Shown one piece after another: positions 1 to 6,260 of a DNA stretch of 9,115 bases. The notes beneath the pieces are model-generated. The model saw only the letters and a list, made by a program, of their open reading frames with translations. It had not been told where the DNA came from and searched no databases. The DNA lies in assembly GCA_002732675.1 (NCBI GenBank), contig NVRR01000012.1:2232-11346 (forward strand). Direction: 5' to 3'. The number at the start of each line of letters is the position of its first letter. The first letter of the stretch is position 1. This DNA comes from Sneathiella sp. Lineage in GTDB: Bacteria > Pseudomonadota > Alphaproteobacteria > Sneathiellales > Sneathiellaceae. The position numbers were made by a program, and so were the translations under genes.

Positions 1-20
1 TCATAAACGGAGGCACTCAT
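1..20 (-). CDS. Start of an unidentified gene, continuing beyond the left edge
   Basis: An ATG at bases 20-18 on the minus strand overlaps the ung stop codon as ATGA. It opens a frame reading M-S-A-S-V-Y before the window ends. A good Shine-Dalgarno (AGGAG, bases 32-28) lies seven bases upstream, inside the last codons of ung. This fits a third gene of the permease-ung cluster, translationally coupled to ung. Six residues are too few to identify the product. The call rests on the start codon, the spacing and the junction type, which matches the one between the permease and ung. Confidence 0.5.
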
Positions 21-739
21 GCCGGATCTCCTACTGCCCAATCAATGGCTGACTGGTTGGTTTTTTTGAGGAATTTATTTGTTTTGGAAAAATGCCCGCA
101 CCCGATGAAACCGCGATGCGCTGATAAAGGTGATGGATGAACGGATCGAAGGACAAGGTGGCGTTTCTGATCAATAAAGCTGCCTTTTTTCTGCGCGTAA
201 GCCCCCCAGAGTAAGAAGGTGATATTCTCGCGCTTTTCATTGAGGGCGGCAATTGCGGCATCTGTGAACTGCTCCCATCCACGGCCCTGATGGGCACCTG
301 CCGTCGCTTGCTGGACTGTCAGCACGGCGTTGAGCAACAGAATGCCCTGATCCGCCCATTTCTTGAGCGAACCATGGGAGGCATAGGGGATGCCAAGATC
401 ACGCTCCAGTTCCTTATATATGTTGCGTAGAGAGGGCGGGATCGGAACGCCTGGGGCAACTGAAAAACTGAGGCCGTTGGCTTGCCGCGGGCCATGGTAG
501 GGGTCCTGGCCGAGTATGACCACTTTCACCTTGTCAAATGGGGTGTTGTTGAAGGCCGCAAATATTTCGGGGCTCGGCGGATAAATAACCTTGCCTGCCT
601 GTTTCTCGGCGCGCAAATACTGCTTCAGTGATTGCATATAAGGTTTGTCAAATTCCGGTGCCAGCTGCTCGAGCCAGCTTTTTTCCAGTTTAATTTCGCC
701 CAAAATACTCTCGCCCCCTACGCGCGTCATTTCCCTCAT
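17..739 (-). CDS. ung: Uracil-DNA glycosylase, family 1 (UDG)
   Basis: Removes uracil from DNA, arising from cytosine deamination or dUMP misincorporation, as the first step of base excision repair in the cytoplasm. The 240-residue product carries the family 1 hallmarks. GQDPYH lies at residues 77-82, with D79 as the water-activating Asp. LLLN lies at 134-137, with N137 as the uracil-contacting Asn. HPSPLSA lies at 201-207, with H201 as the catalytic His and the Leu as the DNA-intercalating residue. The tail G-HFSKTN is also typical. Length is slightly above the usual 220-230 residues. The ATG at 739 overlaps the permease stop as ATGA and has no strong Shine-Dalgarno, which suggests translational coupling. 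An internal ATG at 730 lacks a well-spaced site. The gene is intact. Being placed behind a transporter gene is a little unusual, but the identity is not in doubt. Confidence 0.97.
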   Translation of the reverse strand: MREMTRVGGESILGEIKLEKSWLEQLAPEFDKPYMQSLKQYLRAEKQAGKVIYPPSPEIFAAFNNTPFDKVKVVILGQDPYHGPRQANGLSFSVAPGVPIPPSLRNIYKELERDLGIPYASHGSLKKWADQGILLLNAVLTVQQATAGAHQGRGWEQFTDAAIAALNEKRENITFLLWGAYAQKKGSFIDQKRHLVLRSVHPSPLSAHRGFIGCGHFSKTNKFLKKTNQSAIDWAVGDPA

Positions 740-1692
740 TCTGTTTTATTCACAATCTTGCGTATTGCAACGTAAAACCCGGTACCGATAACGATAATGA
801 TGCCCAAAAGCAGTATCCAGTAGTTAGCGACGAGCTCGATGAGCCAGCTTTCGGCGGACCGGGCAAAAATTTCACCCAGAAATATCGCCAGCAGCGCTTC
901 CTTACCGCCAAGCAGCGCCCAGGTCAGGGTTTCAGTCAGCAAACTAGAACCGACCAGAAGAGGGGAGACGAACCCATCGAATATGACAAATAGTCCACCG
1001 GCGAGGCCCGAAATGGCCGCGCTCACGCTATAGATGAGAATCTGCTTGTTTGGTGCGTCGGAGCGGGGCGTAAAGAAAGCCTTCAACATTGGCGAAGGTT
1101 TGGTGGCGCGGATAATCAGGAAATTTGCGCCAAAAAAAGTCGCTGCAACAACACAGAGGACACCATAATAGTCCGGCAAACGGTCCCAAAGTTCATAACT
1201 GAGGCCAAAGGCGATAAGCCGGGATGGCGGAATCTCGGCAAGACTATTTTGGCCGATCAGGCTATCGCCGTAACGGATCAGCCATTCCACCATCAGGGCG
1301 ATGATCACCAAGATAGAGGTGATATATCCGGCGGTAGTGATCTTTTCTCCTGCGAATAGAAGACGCGCTAGGATTAGTGCACAAATAGCGGATGCGATCA
1401 CGGCAAAGAGCAATCCGATATAGCTTGTCATCAAATTCGGGTACATCATGTCCTTGGTAAATATCGCGATGACATAGCCACCAAGGATGAAAAACAACGC
1501 CTGTCCTATCATAAGAAGCGGGCCATATGTCCAGTCAAGGGCGATGGAAATGGCCAGAAGACTATAGATCAGGATATCGGTAAGTGGTTCGGTCCAGTCA
1601 GGACCCAGAAATAATGGACATAGAGCCAGTAAGCCAAAGGTCACGCCGCCAATCAGACTGTTTCGCACGACATTTCCCTCGAATGAGCCCAT
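736..1692 (-). CDS. LivM/UrtC-type ABC transporter permease, diverged
   Basis: A polytopic inner-membrane protein of 318 residues with about nine hydrophobic segments (roughly residues 13-30, 38-58, 62-80, 88-113, 122-140, 173-195, 217-240, 255-277, 288-311). The order of features fits the branched-chain amino acid/urea permease family (BPD_transp_2). A '[18 protein letters not shown]' segment (56-73) parallels the usual 'tGllSlGhgaFfglGgY', and '[12 protein letters not shown]' (224-235) parallels the 'isa-aGlAGal' stretch. The cytoplasmic loop before it (about 196-216) normally carries a conserved charged motif that contacts the ATPase. Here it is rich in Pro, Ser and Thr, so coupling may differ. 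No partner permease, ATPase or binding protein is in view, so the substrate cannot be assigned. The ATG at 1692 has no Shine-Dalgarno. A GTG at 1668 has GAGGGA six bases upstream and may be the true start. The stop overlaps the ung start. Confidence 0.82.
   Translation of the reverse strand: MGSFEGNVVRNSLIGGVTFGLLALCPLFLGPDWTEPLTDILIYSLLAISIALDWTYGPLLMIGQALFFILGGYVIAIFTKDMMYPNLMTSYIGLLFAVIASAICALILARLLFAGEKITTAGYITSILVIIALMVEWLIRYGDSLIGQNSLAEIPPSRLIAFGLSYELWDRLPDYYGVLCVVAATFFGANFLIIRATKPSPMLKAFFTPRSDAPNKQILIYSVSAAISGLAGGLFVIFDGFVSPLLVGSSLLTETLTWALLGGKEALLAIFLGEIFARSAESWLIELVANYWILLLGIIIVIGTGFYVAIRKIVNKTE
1666..1680 (-). promoter_or_regulatory. Shine-Dalgarno plus GTG: likely true start of the permease gene
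   Basis: On the minus strand GAGGGA (1680-1675), six spacer bases and GTG (1668-1666) form a well-spaced initiation site in frame with the permease. The upstream ATG at 1692 has no such site. Starting at GTG gives a 310-residue protein beginning M-R-N-S-L-I-G-G, right before the first membrane segment, which is the usual N-terminal architecture of LivM proteins. The candidate promoter just upstream would put the transcript start at about the ATG, which also favours GTG. Confidence 0.45.
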
Positions 1693-1697
1693 GGATC

Positions 1698-1726
1698 ACA
1701 ATGACCAGAACAGGGAATATCGTCAA
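1698..1726 (-). promoter_or_regulatory. Candidate sigma-70 promoter for the permease-ung cluster
   Basis: On the minus strand a -35 element TTGACG (1726-1721, five of six consensus bases) is followed after exactly 17 bases by CATTGT (1703-1698, three of six). The expected transcript start is near 1691, giving a leader of about 23 bases to the GTG at 1668. The -10 is weak, so this is a suggestion. The remaining bases up to 1840 must also hold the plus-strand promoter of the amidohydrolase, which I could not place. Confidence 0.33.
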
Positions 1727-1840
1727 CAATGCGGCGATGATCCCAGATGGCCGGATGATTATCTATGTTGCCTTAGGGAACGATAGCGCGTTAAATAAAA
1801 GTCGACCCGGAGCCGTCCGCTCAGCACCTTTGGATAACGA

Positions 1841-2581
1841 ATGATAAAAAACAAAGACATTACCGACGGCTTGACGGAGGTTATGCCACTCACGCTGGCG
1901 ACGATTGATCTTACGGCGTCAGAGCGGGTATTTGGCCTTGTCATCGTCGATGAGGTCAATGGATTTGCGACGGTGGGGGCAGGGGCTCTGGCGCCGTCCG
2001 CCGTAAATGAGCAAGTCTCTACCATGATTTCTGAAACCGTTCGGATTGCAACGTCTTTCACGGCGCAAGGGTGGCCCATTCTGGCCTTTCTCGATACCCA
2101 TACAGCAGGGAAGCCCGAGCCTCCGTATCCGCCGCATTGTGAGGAAGGGACGGGAGAGGAAGAGCTTGTTCCTGAGCTTAAATGGCTTGAATTGGACCCC
2201 AATACGACCTTGATTAAAAAGGACTGCATTAACGGCTTTATCGGCGCGATGCGCGAGGATGGATCCAATGCGGTTGCTGACTGGGCCGCACAACATGGAA
2301 TTACGGATTTTCTGGTGGTTGGGATCTGTACGGATATCTGCGTGATGGATTTCGTCCTGACCAGCTTGAGCGCCCGCAATCACGGCATGATGTCGGACCT
2401 GAAGGAAATCTATGTCTATGACAAGGGCTGTTCGACATTTGACCTCCCGCGGGCCACGGCGGAAGAGGCCGGGCTCGGCGGGCGGGCGGCTCATCCTCAG
2501 GACATCACTCATTATATGGGGCTATATTTTATGGCCAGTCGCGGCGCGCAGCTCGTCGATAACGTCAAACTTCTTCAATAA
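1841..2581 (+). CDS. Nicotinamidase/isochorismatase-family amidohydrolase
   Basis: A 246-residue cysteine hydrolase of the isochorismatase superfamily, probably cytoplasmic. It shows the Asp-Lys-Cys triad: D37 in 'VDEVNGF', K127 in the 'IKKD' stretch, and C167 in 'GICTDICV' (161-168). D85 and H87 ('DTH') and H99 ('YPPHC') match the metal ligands of nicotinamidases. The stretch 'YPPHC-EGT-E-ELVPEL' (96-112) resembles plant-type nicotinamidases more than PncA. Hydrolysis of nicotinamide to nicotinate is therefore the best guess. Relatives acting on maleamate or ureidoacrylate share the fold, and the downstream hydrolase leaves room for a catabolic amidase. The ATG at 1841 has only a weak GGA six bases upstream. 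A later ATG at 1883 has GGAGG just two bases away, too close to work well. It is followed after 19 bases by the alpha/beta hydrolase, so the two probably form an operon. Confidence 0.85.
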   Translation: MIKNKDITDGLTEVMPLTLATIDLTASERVFGLVIVDEVNGFATVGAGALAPSAVNEQVSTMISETVRIATSFTAQGWPILAFLDTHTAGKPEPPYPPHCEEGTGEEELVPELKWLELDPNTTLIKKDCINGFIGAMREDGSNAVADWAAQHGITDFLVVGICTDICVMDFVLTSLSARNHGMMSDLKEIYVYDKGCSTFDLPRATAEEAGLGGRAAHPQDITHYMGLYFMASRGAQLVDNVKLLQ

Positions 2582-2600
2582 CAAAAACAAGGGAATGATC

Positions 2601-3389
2601 ATGAAAATAATGGCAAATGATGTTGAATTTGATACGAAGCTGGAGGGGCCAGACGGCGCCCCCGTCGTGACCCTGAGCCATTCTTTGTGTTGCGATTTGA
2701 CGGCCTGGGATGAGCTTGCCGCAGATTTGAAGCAAGATTACCGTGTTCTTCGCTATACTTTGCGCGGCCACGGGATGAGCGGCGGAACGCCGGGCCCCTA
2801 TGATTTTGGGCTTCTCGCCGATGATGTCGCCGCCATTCAGGATCATTACGGCATTACGACCGGTCATTTTGTCGGGCTTTCCATTGGCGGAATGATTGGT
2901 CAGGAATTTGCACTGCGCTATCCCGATCGCGTTAAAAAGCTTGTGGTTTCAAGCTCCCTCTGTGCGCTTCCCGAGGGCGCGGCGGCGATCTGGCCGGAGC
3001 GGATCAAGGCCGCGCAGGAACACGGCACCGCGATACATGAGGATGGTTCCATGTCTCGCTGGTTTGTTGAAGGCGCGCTGGATGACAAGCCGGAACTGGA
3101 CGCTCGCGTGCGGAAAATGATCTGCGAGACCTCGGTGCAGGGGTATGTCGGTTGCAGCCACGCGATCGCCGGTATTGACCTTGCAGATCGCAATCATGCC
3201 ATTACCGCCGATACGTTGGTGATCGTTGGGTGCGATGACGCGGGGACACCGGTCGCCTCATCAGAGCTGATCCACTCGAAAATCCCCAATTCGAAACTGA
3301 TAATCGTCGAAAACGCCTCGCATCAGTTGGCCATGGAGAAACCCGACGAGTTCAACGCCCATGTTCGCGCGCACCTCGCCGCAAACTGA
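2601..3389 (+). CDS. Alpha/beta hydrolase, 3-oxoadipate enol-lactonase-like
   Basis: A 262-residue single-domain alpha/beta hydrolase. The nucleophile elbow is GLSIGG (92-97) with S94. The acid is probably D213 in 'GCDDAGTP' (210-217), matching the family's G-x-x-D-x-x-T-P, and the His is H241 in 'ASHQLAMEKP'. The oxyanion region 'SHSLCCDLTAWDELAADL' (26-43) and 'RGHGMSGGTPGPYDFGLLADDV' (from 55) closely follow PcaD, which opens 3-oxoadipate enol-lactone in the beta-ketoadipate pathway. The start is set by AAGGGA at 2589-2594, six bases before ATG 2601. The in-frame ATG at 2595 touches that site, and longer versions would run back into the amidohydrolase gene. No other pca gene is visible, so the true substrate may be a different lactone, ester or amide-derived product. 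Pairing with the preceding amidase suggests sequential hydrolytic steps. The gene ends five bases from the convergent adhC. Confidence 0.85.
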   Translation: MKIMANDVEFDTKLEGPDGAPVVTLSHSLCCDLTAWDELAADLKQDYRVLRYTLRGHGMSGGTPGPYDFGLLADDVAAIQDHYGITTGHFVGLSIGGMIGQEFALRYPDRVKKLVVSSSLCALPEGAAAIWPERIKAAQEHGTAIHEDGSMSRWFVEGALDDKPELDARVRKMICETSVQGYVGCSHAIAGIDLADRNHAITADTLVIVGCDDAGTPVASSELIHSKIPNSKLIIVENASHQLAMEKPDEFNAHVRAHLAAN

Positions 3390-3394
3390 GATAC

Positions 3395-4504
3395 TTAAAA
3401 AGTCACCACGCCGCGGATCGATTTGCCTTCATGCATCAAATCAAAACCTTTGTTGATGTCCTCGATCGGCATCACATGGGTGATAAGATCGTCGATATTA
3501 ATTTTGCCTTCCATATACCAGTCGACGATCTTGGGGACATCCGTGCGACCCTTGGCGCCGCCGAAGGCCGTGCCTTTCCAGACCCGACCGGTCACCAACT
3601 GGAAAGGGCGAGTGGAGATTTCCTTGCCGGCCCCGGCAACACCGATGATGATGCTTTCCCCCCAGCCCTTATGACAGCATTCGAGTGCCTGACGCATCAC
3701 ATCGACATTGCCGATACATTCAAAGGAATAATCCGCACCGCCCTTGGTGAGATCGACAAGATAGGGGACAATATCGCCTTCAACTTCTTTCGGGTTGACG
3801 AAATGGGTCATGCCGAATTTTTCGCCAAGTTCTTTCCGGGCCGGATTTAGATCGACGCCGACAATCATATTGGCACCAGCCATGCGCGCGCCCTGAATGA
3901 CATTGAGACCAATGCCGCCAAGGCCGAAGACAATCACATTATCGCCGGGCTTGACCTTCGCCGTATTGATCACCGCGCCGATGCCGGTTGTGACGCCGCA
4001 GCCGATATAGCAGACCTTATCAAACGGCGCGTCGCGGCGGATTTTGGCGAGCGCGATTTCCGGCACCACCGTGAAGTTGGCAAAAGTCGAGCAGCCCATA
4101 TAATGAAAGACTTTTTCGCCATTTATTTTGAAGCGGCTTGAGCCATCGGGCATCAGGCCTTGCCCTTGGGTTACCCGGATCGCCTGACAGAGGTTGGTTT
4201 TGCCGCTGGTGCAATAGTCACATTGTCGGCACTCCGGCGTATAAAGTGGGATCACATGATCGCCCTTTTTAAGGCTTTGCACACCGGGACCGACATCGAC
4301 AACGACGCCAGCGCCTTCATGACCGAGGATGGCAGGAAAAATGCCTTCCGGGTCTTCGCCGGACAGGGTGAAAGCATCCGTGTGGCAGAGGCCGCTGGCC
4401 TTGATTTCCACCAACACCTCGCCCTCGCGCGGGCCATCAAGGCTCACTGTTTCGATCGTGAGGGGAGCCCCTGCTTTATGTGCGACAGCCGCCTTAACGT
4501 CCAT
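3395..4504 (-). CDS. adhC: S-(hydroxymethyl)glutathione dehydrogenase (class III alcohol dehydrogenase)
   Basis: Oxidises S-hydroxymethylglutathione, the adduct of formaldehyde and glutathione, to S-formylglutathione with NAD+. It also reduces S-nitrosoglutathione (cytoplasmic; also called FrmA/GSNOR). The 369-residue product has catalytic zinc ligands C40, H62 and C169, structural zinc ligands C92, C95, C98 and C106, the NAD-binding GLGGIG (194-199) and the ribose-binding D218. '[16 protein letters not shown]' (110-125) is diagnostic of class III. The frame stays open upstream to 4681, but the family N-terminus matches the ATG at 4504, which has AAGGGA (4517-4512) seven bases before it. S-formylglutathione hydrolase, the usual partner, is not adjacent. 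It is divergent from mtnA, with a short inverted repeat between them. A minus-strand TATAAA-like element (about 4552-4557) could be its -10, but no convincing -35 was found. Confidence 0.96.
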   Translation of the reverse strand: MDVKAAVAHKAGAPLTIETVSLDGPREGEVLVEIKASGLCHTDAFTLSGEDPEGIFPAILGHEGAGVVVDVGPGVQSLKKGDHVIPLYTPECRQCDYCTSGKTNLCQAIRVTQGQGLMPDGSSRFKINGEKVFHYMGCSTFANFTVVPEIALAKIRRDAPFDKVCYIGCGVTTGIGAVINTAKVKPGDNVIVFGLGGIGLNVIQGARMAGANMIVGVDLNPARKELGEKFGMTHFVNPKEVEGDIVPYLVDLTKGGADYSFECIGNVDVMRQALECCHKGWGESIIIGVAGAGKEISTRPFQLVTGRVWKGTAFGGAKGRTDVPKIVDWYMEGKINIDDLITHVMPIEDINKGFDLMHEGKSIRGVVTF

Positions 4505-4574
4505 TTTTTTGTCCCTTGATGCGTAAACTGATTGATGGATAAGTTTTGCAGATTTATACCTAGGGGCGCAAGGT

Positions 4575-4589
4575 ATTTCGGATCGAAAT
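4575..4589. promoter_or_regulatory. Inverted repeat in the adhC-mtnA divergent region, possible operator
   Basis: A perfect palindrome of six-base arms around three bases: ATTTCG, GAT, CGAAAT. It sits between the divergent adhC and mtnA starts, about 28 bases upstream of the mtnA ATG. The size and position suit a dimeric regulator or an overlapping promoter element. With arms this short, chance occurrence is possible. Confidence 0.3.
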
Positions 4590-4616
4590 TCTGACAGCAG
4601 CGTTTGGAAACAAGTG

Positions 4617-5711
4617 ATGGAAGTTGACGGCATAAGGTATCGGAGTATTTGGCTCGCCGAGGATGGGTGGTCCGTTGCCATTATCGACCAAACCAGACTG
4701 CCTCATTCTTTCAAGGTTGAGAAACTGACGACGGCGGACCAGGCTGCTCAAGCGATCTCGGCCATGCTGGTGCGCGGAGCGCCGCTGATTGGCGCGACGG
4801 CGGCCTATGGCATTTGTCTTGGCTTGCGACAGGATGCATCGTTAGCGCACCTTGATCGACTGGGCGAGCAACTTATCGCAACACGACCGACAGCCATCAA
4901 TCTTCGCTGGGCTATACGGCAAATGACTGACCTTTTGCGCCCGATGCCGGAGGCGGATCGGCTGGCAGCGGCATATGCGCGGGCGGCGGCTATCTGTGAT
5001 GAAGACGTCGCAATCAACAGTGCCATTGGCGATCACGGTCTGACGCTGATTGAGAAAGCCTGGATTGCCAAGGGAAAGACGGCTGCCGTCAATATTCTTA
5101 CTCATTGTAATGCGGGCTGGTTGGCGACGGTGGATTGGGGGACGGCGCTCTCACCAATTTATAAGGCGCATAACGCGGGCATCCCGGTTCATGTGTGGGT
5201 CGATGAAACGCGGCCCCGAAATCAGGGCGCACATTTGACAGCCTGGGAACTTGGTCAGCACGGTGTTGATCATACCTTGATTGTCGATAATGCGGGTGGA
5301 CATCTGATGCAGCATGGGCTGGTTGATTTATGTATTACGGGCACAGACAGAACAACCGCCGCCGGAGACGTCTGCAATAAAATAGGAACGTATCTGAAAG
5401 CGTTGGCGGCACACGACAATAATGTGCCTTTCTATGTGGCGCTGCCAAGCCCGACAATTGACTGGGAAATAGAAGATGGCATTGCGGATATCCCGATTGA
5501 AATCCGCGACAGCCGCGAAGTTGACTATGTTGCTGGCTTGCTGGCTGACGGAAAACCTGGGGAAGTTCGTATCCTTCCTGAAAGCAGCAGGTCCAAAAAC
5601 TACGCCTTCGATGTGACTCCGGCCCGGTTGGTTAGTGGATTAATAACGGAAAGGGGAGTTTGTGATGCCTCCCGTTCCGGATTGATGCGGTTGTTTCGGG
5701 ATGGAATTTAG
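4617..5711 (+). CDS. mtnA: S-methyl-5-thioribose-1-phosphate isomerase
   Basis: Converts 5-methylthioribose 1-phosphate to 5-methylthioribulose 1-phosphate in methionine salvage. The same enzyme can act on 5-deoxyribose 1-phosphate in the dihydroxyacetone phosphate shunt. The 364-residue product has '[13 protein letters not shown]' (53-65), the catalytic Cys in '[10 protein letters not shown]' (C164), '[10 protein letters not shown]' (195-204), the catalytic Asp in 'TGTDR' (D244), '[10 protein letters not shown]' (250-259) and 'FDVTPARL' (331-338). This distinguishes it from the eIF2B-related ribose-1,5-bisphosphate isomerases. The usual 'ANGD' before the NKIGTY motif reads 'AAGD' here, a small deviation. 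ATG 4617 is chosen because GGAA at 4606-4609 lies seven bases upstream. A GTG directly before it (4614) is the alternative. No other mtn gene is adjacent. No SAM riboswitch was recognised in the short leader, nor a clear terminator after the stop. Confidence 0.94.
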   Translation: MEVDGIRYRSIWLAEDGWSVAIIDQTRLPHSFKVEKLTTADQAAQAISAMLVRGAPLIGATAAYGICLGLRQDASLAHLDRLGEQLIATRPTAINLRWAIRQMTDLLRPMPEADRLAAAYARAAAICDEDVAINSAIGDHGLTLIEKAWIAKGKTAAVNILTHCNAGWLATVDWGTALSPIYKAHNAGIPVHVWVDETRPRNQGAHLTAWELGQHGVDHTLIVDNAGGHLMQHGLVDLCITGTDRTTAAGDVCNKIGTYLKALAAHDNNVPFYVALPSPTIDWEIEDGIADIPIEIRDSREVDYVAGLLADGKPGEVRILPESSRSKNYAFDVTPARLVSGLITERGVCDASRSGLMRLFRDGI

Positions 5712-5759
5712 GGGGGTTGTTTTATGCCGTAATTCGAATCAAACAAATGATGGTGTAAA

Positions 5760-5792
5760 TTTTTGTAATATTTTTGTCATAGATTTGTCATA
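5760..5792 (+). promoter_or_regulatory. Three tandem 11-base repeats resembling a Pho box (PhoB site)
   Basis: Heptamers TTGTAAT (5763-5769), TTGTCAT (5774-5780) and TTGTCAT (5785-5791) are each separated by four A/T-rich bases, so they recur every 11 bases on one face of the helix. The PhoB consensus is two CTGTCAT-like heptamers with a four-base AT spacer, and the last two copies match it apart from the first base. The orientation points to the plus strand. A TATAAC (5796-5801) follows four bases after the last copy, closer than in the classical E. coli arrangement. The next known plus-strand gene starts about 470 bases downstream. The sequence pattern is clear; binding by PhoB is inference. 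Confidence 0.5.
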
Positions 5793-5890
5793 CTTTATAA
5801 CTCTTATCGGCGAATGCTATCACATTCCCGTGTTCGAAATTGTATCATGTCTGGAAGTTTGATGTTTAAAAAAATATGGGGTTGGTCATT

Positions 5891-6097
5891 TTAGCACTTT
5901 TTACTGAATTTAGTCTTCATTATAGAAGAAATTTTTTTATACGACAGTATTGGTATTCCTATGCCTATGAAGAGATAGAGAAGAAATCCAACTATCGGCA
6001 TTCGTTTTTTTTTCAACCTTTGATTTTTTTTGCCTAATATTTGTGCAATAAATTTTCGAGCAAATATATATGTAAATGTCCTAAATAATTTTGACAT
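5891..6097 (-). CDS. Doubtful small lysine-rich membrane protein
   Basis: An open frame of 68 residues with one hydrophobic segment at about 34-52 ('IVGFLLYLFIGIGIPILSY'), flanked on both sides by Lys/Arg-rich stretches ('KKNQRLKKKR' before it, a Lys-rich tail after it). It has no family I recognise. A GAGAG sits only about one base upstream of the ATG, so the ribosome site is poor. The composition is what translated AT-rich DNA often gives. It could be a real small membrane peptide, a gene remnant or chance. It lies alone, convergent with the Pho-box-like element and upstream-divergent from the GntR gene. Confidence 0.22.
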   Translation of the reverse strand: MSKLFRTFTYIFARKFIAQILGKKNQRLKKKRMPIVGFLLYLFIGIGIPILSYKKISSIMKTKFSKKC

Positions 6098-6212
6098 GCT
6101 CTCGTTTGATTGAAAATCGTCAAATTCATAAAAATGACATATTTGCTTGATTTTTAGTGAAGATGGTAGAAAACAAGTGTGATTTTCCGCTATTGCGTTA
6201 TTTTTTTCGCAT

Positions 6213-6228
6213 GATAATCGTCGTCGAT
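6213..6228 (+). promoter_or_regulatory. Possible -10 and overlapping inverted repeat upstream of the GntR gene
   Basis: GATAAT (6213-6218) is a near-consensus -10, about 43 bases before the GntR ATG. No good -35 lies at standard distance; CTATTG at 6190-6195 is the best at 17 bases. ATCG-TCGT-CGAT (6217-6228), a four-base-arm inverted repeat, overlaps the -10 end and the expected transcript start. That is where an autorepressor of the FadR/GntR type would act. Both elements are weak individually. Confidence 0.25.
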
Positions 6229-6260
6229 GAGATTTATTTAGGCATGGTAGGAGGTAGGTT

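Larger units (their letters stand above)
5712..6260. other. AT-rich intergenic stretch with Pho-box-like repeats
   Basis: This gap of about 550 bases between mtnA and the GntR gene is visibly far richer in A and T than the flanking genes. It contains a tandem 11-base repeat near its left end, one doubtful minus-strand ORF (5891-6097), and a probable regulator promoter at its right end. No tRNA, transposase remnant, terminal inverted repeats or convincing rho-independent terminator were seen. A weak hairpin, GAATG/CATTC with a six-base loop (5812-5827), follows the repeats. The composition could reflect an old insertion, a decayed gene or a large regulatory region. A small RNA transcribed rightward from the repeats is possible but not shown. 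Confidence 0.6.

Noticed and set aside
1701..1844. Plus-strand ORF of 47 residues (or 86 from 1584) ending in an ATGA overlap with the amidohydrolase start
   Set aside because: No Shine-Dalgarno, no recognisable domain, and its longer form is antisense to the permease gene. The overlap alone is weak evidence for a leader peptide.
1759..2512. Long minus-strand open frames opposite the amidohydrolase
   Set aside because: They are shadows of a convincing plus-strand enzyme, with no motifs or ribosome sites of their own.
2412..2600. Extended N-terminus of the enol-lactonase-like protein inside the amidohydrolase gene
   Set aside because: The alpha/beta hydrolase fold begins after 2601, where ATG follows AAGGGA at proper spacing; the extension is the amidohydrolase gene in another frame.
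3423..4526. Several plus-strand open frames opposite adhC
   Set aside because: The minus-strand gene has all catalytic and structural zinc ligands, and the opposite frames show no domain or start signal.
4505..4681. A 59-residue N-terminal extension of adhC in the same frame
   Set aside because: Class III dehydrogenases begin about where M at 4504 lies, that ATG has a well-spaced Shine-Dalgarno, and the extension would overlap the divergent mtnA start with unconvincing sequence.
6087..6126. Inverted TTTGAC/GTCAAA arms (AATTTTGAC and GTCAAATT) around the start of the 68-residue ORF
   Set aside because: Six-base arms 23 bases apart in AT-rich DNA are easily due to chance, and no -10 follows at a proper distance on either strand.
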